DNA of 8,149 nucleotides from Nocardioidaceae bacterium (GTDB lineage: Bacteria; Actinomycetota; Actinomycetes; Propionibacteriales; Nocardioidaceae), in NCBI GenBank assembly GCA_013696015.1, contig JACCZI010000104.1:1-8149 (forward strand), read 5' to 3'. Below are positions 6,104 through 8,149 of the stretch, piece after piece. The translations under genes and the position numbers were made by a program. Under the pieces are notes generated by a model, which saw only the letters and a list, made by a program, of their open reading frames with translations, ran no database searches and had not been told where the DNA came from. The stretch's first letter is position 1; every line of letters starts with the position of its first letter.

Positions 6104-6196
6104 GTCCGAAGGTTACGAGGTATGGCCATTGACCCGGTCAGGTGCCAGCCGTTCGGCCGATGTAGGGAATCGTTCGTATTTCAGAGGATACGCAGA
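6104..6196. promoter_or_regulatory. Divergent promoter gap between SDR gene and M23 peptidase
   Basis: These 93 bases must hold both promoters. On the minus strand TAACCT (6115-6110) is followed six bases later by the SDR ATG, placing it at -12 to -7 if transcription starts on the A of ATG; no good -35 is seen. On the plus strand AGAGGA (6183-6188) is the ribosome-binding site for GTG 6197. The best plus-strand -10 candidate is the AT-rich TATTTC around 6177-6182, which is weak and overlaps the start of the ribosome-binding site. Confidence 0.5.
6110..6115 (-). promoter_or_regulatory. Candidate -10 box for leaderless SDR transcript
   Basis: TAACCT fits the actinobacterial TANNNT pattern. A six-base spacing to the ATG at 6103 would put the transcription start on the start codon. 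No Shine-Dalgarno sequence lies between them, consistent with leaderless translation, which is common in actinobacteria. Confidence 0.4.
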
Positions 6197-7429
6197 GTGA
6201 CTATTCGGATCGGTACGAGCTCTCGTCGCACCGCTCTCGGCCCGCGCCGAGACGGTGTTGCCATGGTCGCCGCTGTCGCCGTCGCGGCAGTGGTCGCGAT
6301 GCTGGTGACGGCCGGGCCGGCGGAGGCCTCGAGAGCTCCGGACTTCGAGGCGCCGTTCCCGTGCGGGCAGCGGTGGTCGGCAGAGACGCGCGCCGGGCAC
6401 AGTCCGAGCTGGTACTCCATCGACTTCAACCGCGACGACGACTACCGCGCCCCAGTGCTGGCCTCCGCACCGGGCATCGTCACGACGGTCGCCGATGTCG
6501 GCAACACGTCCTACGGCAAGTACGTCATCGTGGACCACGGGCGCGGCTGGACGACGCTGTTCGCCCATCTCGACGAGGAGTGGGTCGTCCAGGGGCAACG
6601 GGTCGACCAGGGGCATGTCATCGGGCTGCTCGGGACCAGCGGCGGCTCGACCGGTCCGCATCTGCACTACGAGCAGCGGCTGGACCGCGTCGACCAACCT
6701 GCCGTCTTCCACGGCAAGGCGCTGGTCTACAACACCGAGATCAAGTCACGGGGCTGCGGTGACGTCCCCGTGGTGGGTGACTGGAACGGTGATCAGCGGA
6801 CCGACCTCGGCGTCTATCGTCGGGCGGCCACGGCGAAGTTCCGGCTGCGAGCTCCGGACGCGACCCCGATCGACATGCCGCTGGGGACGTCGGCCGTCGA
6901 TCCGGTCACCGGCGACTGGAACGGCGATGGCGTGACCGACCTCGGCTTCTGGGATCCGCGGACGACGACGTTCTCGCTGCGTAAGCCGCGTGGGATCGTC
7001 TCGACGATCCCATTCGGTGGCCACAGGGACCGGCCGGTCGTCGGCGACTGGGACGGCGACGGGCGCACCGACGTCGGCGTCTTCCGCCCGGGACGAAGCA
7101 CGTTCCGGCTGCGGTTCCCCGACGGGTCCATGGTGCGCGTCCGCTTCGGGGCGGTCGGCTCGACACCGGTGACCGGGGACTGGGACGGTGACGGGCGCAG
7201 CGACGTCGGTGTCTTCGACTCGCGTAGTGGGGTGTGGCTGCTGCGCAACGGCGACGGATCCAGCCGAACGGTGACGTTCGGCGCCCCGGGCTCGCTTCCG
7301 GTCGTCGGTGACTGGAACGGCAACGGCATCACGGATCTCGGCGTGTGGTCACCGCAGACCGCGACGTACTCGCTGCGCCACGACCGCGCGCACAAGGTGC
7401 ACCTGGTCAAGTGGGGCCGGCCCCGCTGA
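6197..7429 (+). CDS. Secreted M23 (LytM-type) peptidase with five FG-GAP/VCBS-like repeats
   Basis: The 410-residue exported protein probably cleaves peptidoglycan cross-bridges or stem peptides. A signal peptide has basic residues (RR at 10-11 and 17-18), a hydrophobic core (21-39) and a likely cut after AEA near residue 44. The M23 domain spans about 50-186. Predicted zinc ligands are His68, Asp76 and His157 (GHSPSWYSID and GPHLHYE), with His124 and His155 completing the active site, so it looks active. Cys56 and Cys187 bracket the domain and may form a disulfide. From residue 191 five tandem repeats of 44-45 residues each begin PV(V/T)GDWxGxG and carry a calcium-type DxDxDxxxD loop, suggesting a beta-propeller-like or wall-binding module. 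GTG 6197 is chosen for AGAGGA 8 bases upstream and because it preserves the charged signal-peptide start; ATG 6263 would lose it. The stop lies 22 bases from the convergent ABC gene. Confidence 0.88.
   Translation: MTIRIGTSSRRTALGPRRDGVAMVAAVAVAAVVAMLVTAGPAEASRAPDFEAPFPCGQRWSAETRAGHSPSWYSIDFNRDDDYRAPVLASAPGIVTTVADVGNTSYGKYVIVDHGRGWTTLFAHLDEEWVVQGQRVDQGHVIGLLGTSGGSTGPHLHYEQRLDRVDQPAVFHGKALVYNTEIKSRGCGDVPVVGDWNGDQRTDLGVYRRAATAKFRLRAPDATPIDMPLGTSAVDPVTGDWNGDGVTDLGFWDPRTTTFSLRKPRGIVSTIPFGGHRDRPVVGDWDGDGRTDVGVFRPGRSTFRLRFPDGSMVRVRFGAVGSTPVTGDWDGDGRSDVGVFDSRSGVWLLRNGDGSSRTVTFGAPGSLPVVGDWNGNGITDLGVWSPQTATYSLRHDRAHKVHLVKWGRPR
6767..7426 (+). repeat. Five in-frame tandem repeats of ~132 bases
   Basis: The repeats begin at 6767, 6902, 7034, 7166 and 7298, a spacing of 135, 132, 132 and 132 bases. 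Each encodes PVxGDWxG(D/N)(G/Q)xxDxGx followed by a variable stretch of beta strands. In the first 51 bases, copies three and four match at 44 positions. Copy five replaces the third calcium-loop acid with Asn (Asn376). Repeats one to four keep all acidic or Asn ligands. Confidence 0.85.
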
Positions 7430-7451
7430 GTCGTACGGCTGGTCCTGTGCC

Positions 7452-8149
7452 TCAACTCGTCCAGGCATGCCACAGCGCGGCGTACTCGCCGTCGTACTCG
7501 ACCAGCTCCTGATGATTTCCGAGCTCGCTGATGCGCCCATCGATGACCACGGCGATGCGGTCGGCGTCGTGGGCCGTGTGCAGGCGGTGCGCGATGGCGA
7601 TGACGGTACGGCCGACAAGCAGGGCGTGAACCGAACCCTCGAGCGTCCGCGCGGTCCGCGGATCGATCAGGGATGTTGCCTCATCGAGGACGAGTGTGTG
7701 CGGGTCGGCAATCACCAGCCGCGCCATCGCGATCTGCTGAGCCTGCGCGGGTGTCAGTGCCAGGTTGCCCGACCCGACCTGAGTGTCCAGCTCGTCGGGC
7801 AGCCGGCGAACCCAGTCCGCGGAGCCGACGGTGCCGAGTGCCGCCCACACCGTATCGTCGTCCGCCGTCTCGCGGCCAAGCACGATGTTGTCGCGTACAG
7901 AGCCGACGAACACATGGTGCTCCTGCGTCACCAACGCCACCTCCTTTCGAAGATGCTCCAGCGACAGAGTGACCAGGTCGACTCCTCCGATCCGGACAGA
8001 GCCGGTGCGCGGCCCGTTGATCCCTGCGAGCAGCCGGCCTAGCGTCGACTTTCCGGAACCGCTCGGGCCTACGACGGCAATCCGCTCGCCGACGCGTGGC
8101 CGAAAATCGATGCCATGGAGTACGTCGTGGGCGGGACGGTAGGCGAAAC
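7452..8149 (-). CDS. ABC exporter ATP-binding domain, C-terminal part, runs off right edge
   Basis: The frame is open to the window end, so the 5' part, which probably encodes a transmembrane domain, is missing. The 231 visible residues form a nearly whole nucleotide-binding domain. In order: A-loop tyrosine (FAYRP), Walker A GPSGSGKST (27-35, bases 8069-8043), Q-loop VTQEHHVF (Gln75), a signature reading LTPAQ instead of LSGGQ (bases 7757-7743), Walker B LVLDEAT with its catalytic Glu, D-loop SLID and switch His in AIAHRL. This is the exporter (MsbA/multidrug) type. A degenerate signature with an intact Walker B Glu and switch His matches one half of a heterodimeric exporter, so a partner gene with LSGGQ may lie just upstream. 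An internal GTG at 7940 is not a true start because homology continues upstream. The substrate is unknown. Confidence 0.9.
   Translation of the reverse strand, partial: FAYRPAHDVLHGIDFRPRVGERIAVVGPSGSGKSTLGRLLAGINGPRTGSVRIGGVDLVTLSLEHLRKEVALVTQEHHVFVGSVRDNIVLGRETADDDTVWAALGTVGSADWVRRLPDELDTQVGSGNLALTPAQAQQIAMARLVIADPHTLVLDEATSLIDPRTARTLEGSVHALLVGRTVIAIAHRLHTAHDADRIAVVIDGRISELGNHQELVEYDGEYAALWHAWTS

Noticed and set aside
6151..6170. Possible SigB/SigF-type promoter (GTTC and GGGAAT) before the M23 gene
   Set aside because: The spacer is only about 10 bases, too short for that promoter class.
5834..6196. In-frame N-terminal extension of the M23 peptidase
   Set aside because: It overlaps the SDR gene antisense and would bury the signal peptide; the GTG at 6197 has a good ribosome-binding site.
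7413..7424. Perfect palindrome GGGGCCGGCCCC at the 3' end of the M23 gene
   Set aside because: It is inside the coding sequence (end of the last repeat), allows only a four-pair stem with a four-base loop, and has no T run, so it does not qualify as a terminator.
1..8149. CRISPR array, tRNA or rRNA gene, insertion sequence, prophage or defence genes
   Set aside because: I looked on both strands and saw no regularly spaced identical repeats, no complete tRNA cloverleaf, and no transposase, integrase or nuclease domains.

Overview
The window is GC-rich with short intergenic gaps, GTG starts and family members typical of actinobacteria (a bacterial PAC2-domain protein, a TesB thioesterase with a GTG start, an ABC exporter with an LTPAQ signature). 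I infer a high-GC Actinomycetota chromosome. A Propionibacteriales or Nocardioidaceae-like host is only a guess. There are no tRNA or rRNA genes, no CRISPR, no transposase and no phage genes; this looks like ordinary chromosome.

Layout from left to right. The first 20 bases may hold the start of a gene running off the left edge on the minus strand. Bases 21-207 are a divergent control region with four copies of a short direct repeat. An amino-acid permease (208-1701, +) is followed after 69 bases by a PAC2-family protein (1771-2766, +). Nine bases later they meet a minus-strand pair: a membrane-anchored purple-acid-phosphatase-like phosphoesterase (3983-3075) and a small conserved-looking protein of unknown function (3024-2776). 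A 270-base divergent region (3984-4253) carries three hairpins, one of them a 16-17 bp stem whose wobble pairs fit only the plus-strand transcript. It leads to acyl-CoA thioesterase II (4254-5120, +). The thioesterase stop codon overlaps that of a minus-strand SDR epimerase/dehydratase (6103-5117), which may be translated from a leaderless mRNA. A 93-base divergent gap leads to a secreted M23 peptidase with five FG-GAP/VCBS-like calcium-binding repeats (6197-7429, +). The right edge holds the 3' part of an ABC exporter gene (8149-7452, -) with complete Walker A and B but a degenerate signature motif.

The gene order alternates regularly: three convergent junctions (9-base gap, 4-base overlap, 22-base gap) separated by divergent promoter regions. 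The genes do not form one pathway. They are individual housekeeping or envelope functions: amino-acid uptake, phosphoester hydrolysis at the outer face of the membrane, acyl-CoA hydrolysis, a small-molecule reductase or epimerase, peptidoglycan hydrolysis and export. I see no clear multi-gene novel system. The most interesting unexplained signals are the structured leader before the thioesterase, the repeat cluster before the permease, and the unknown 82-residue protein.
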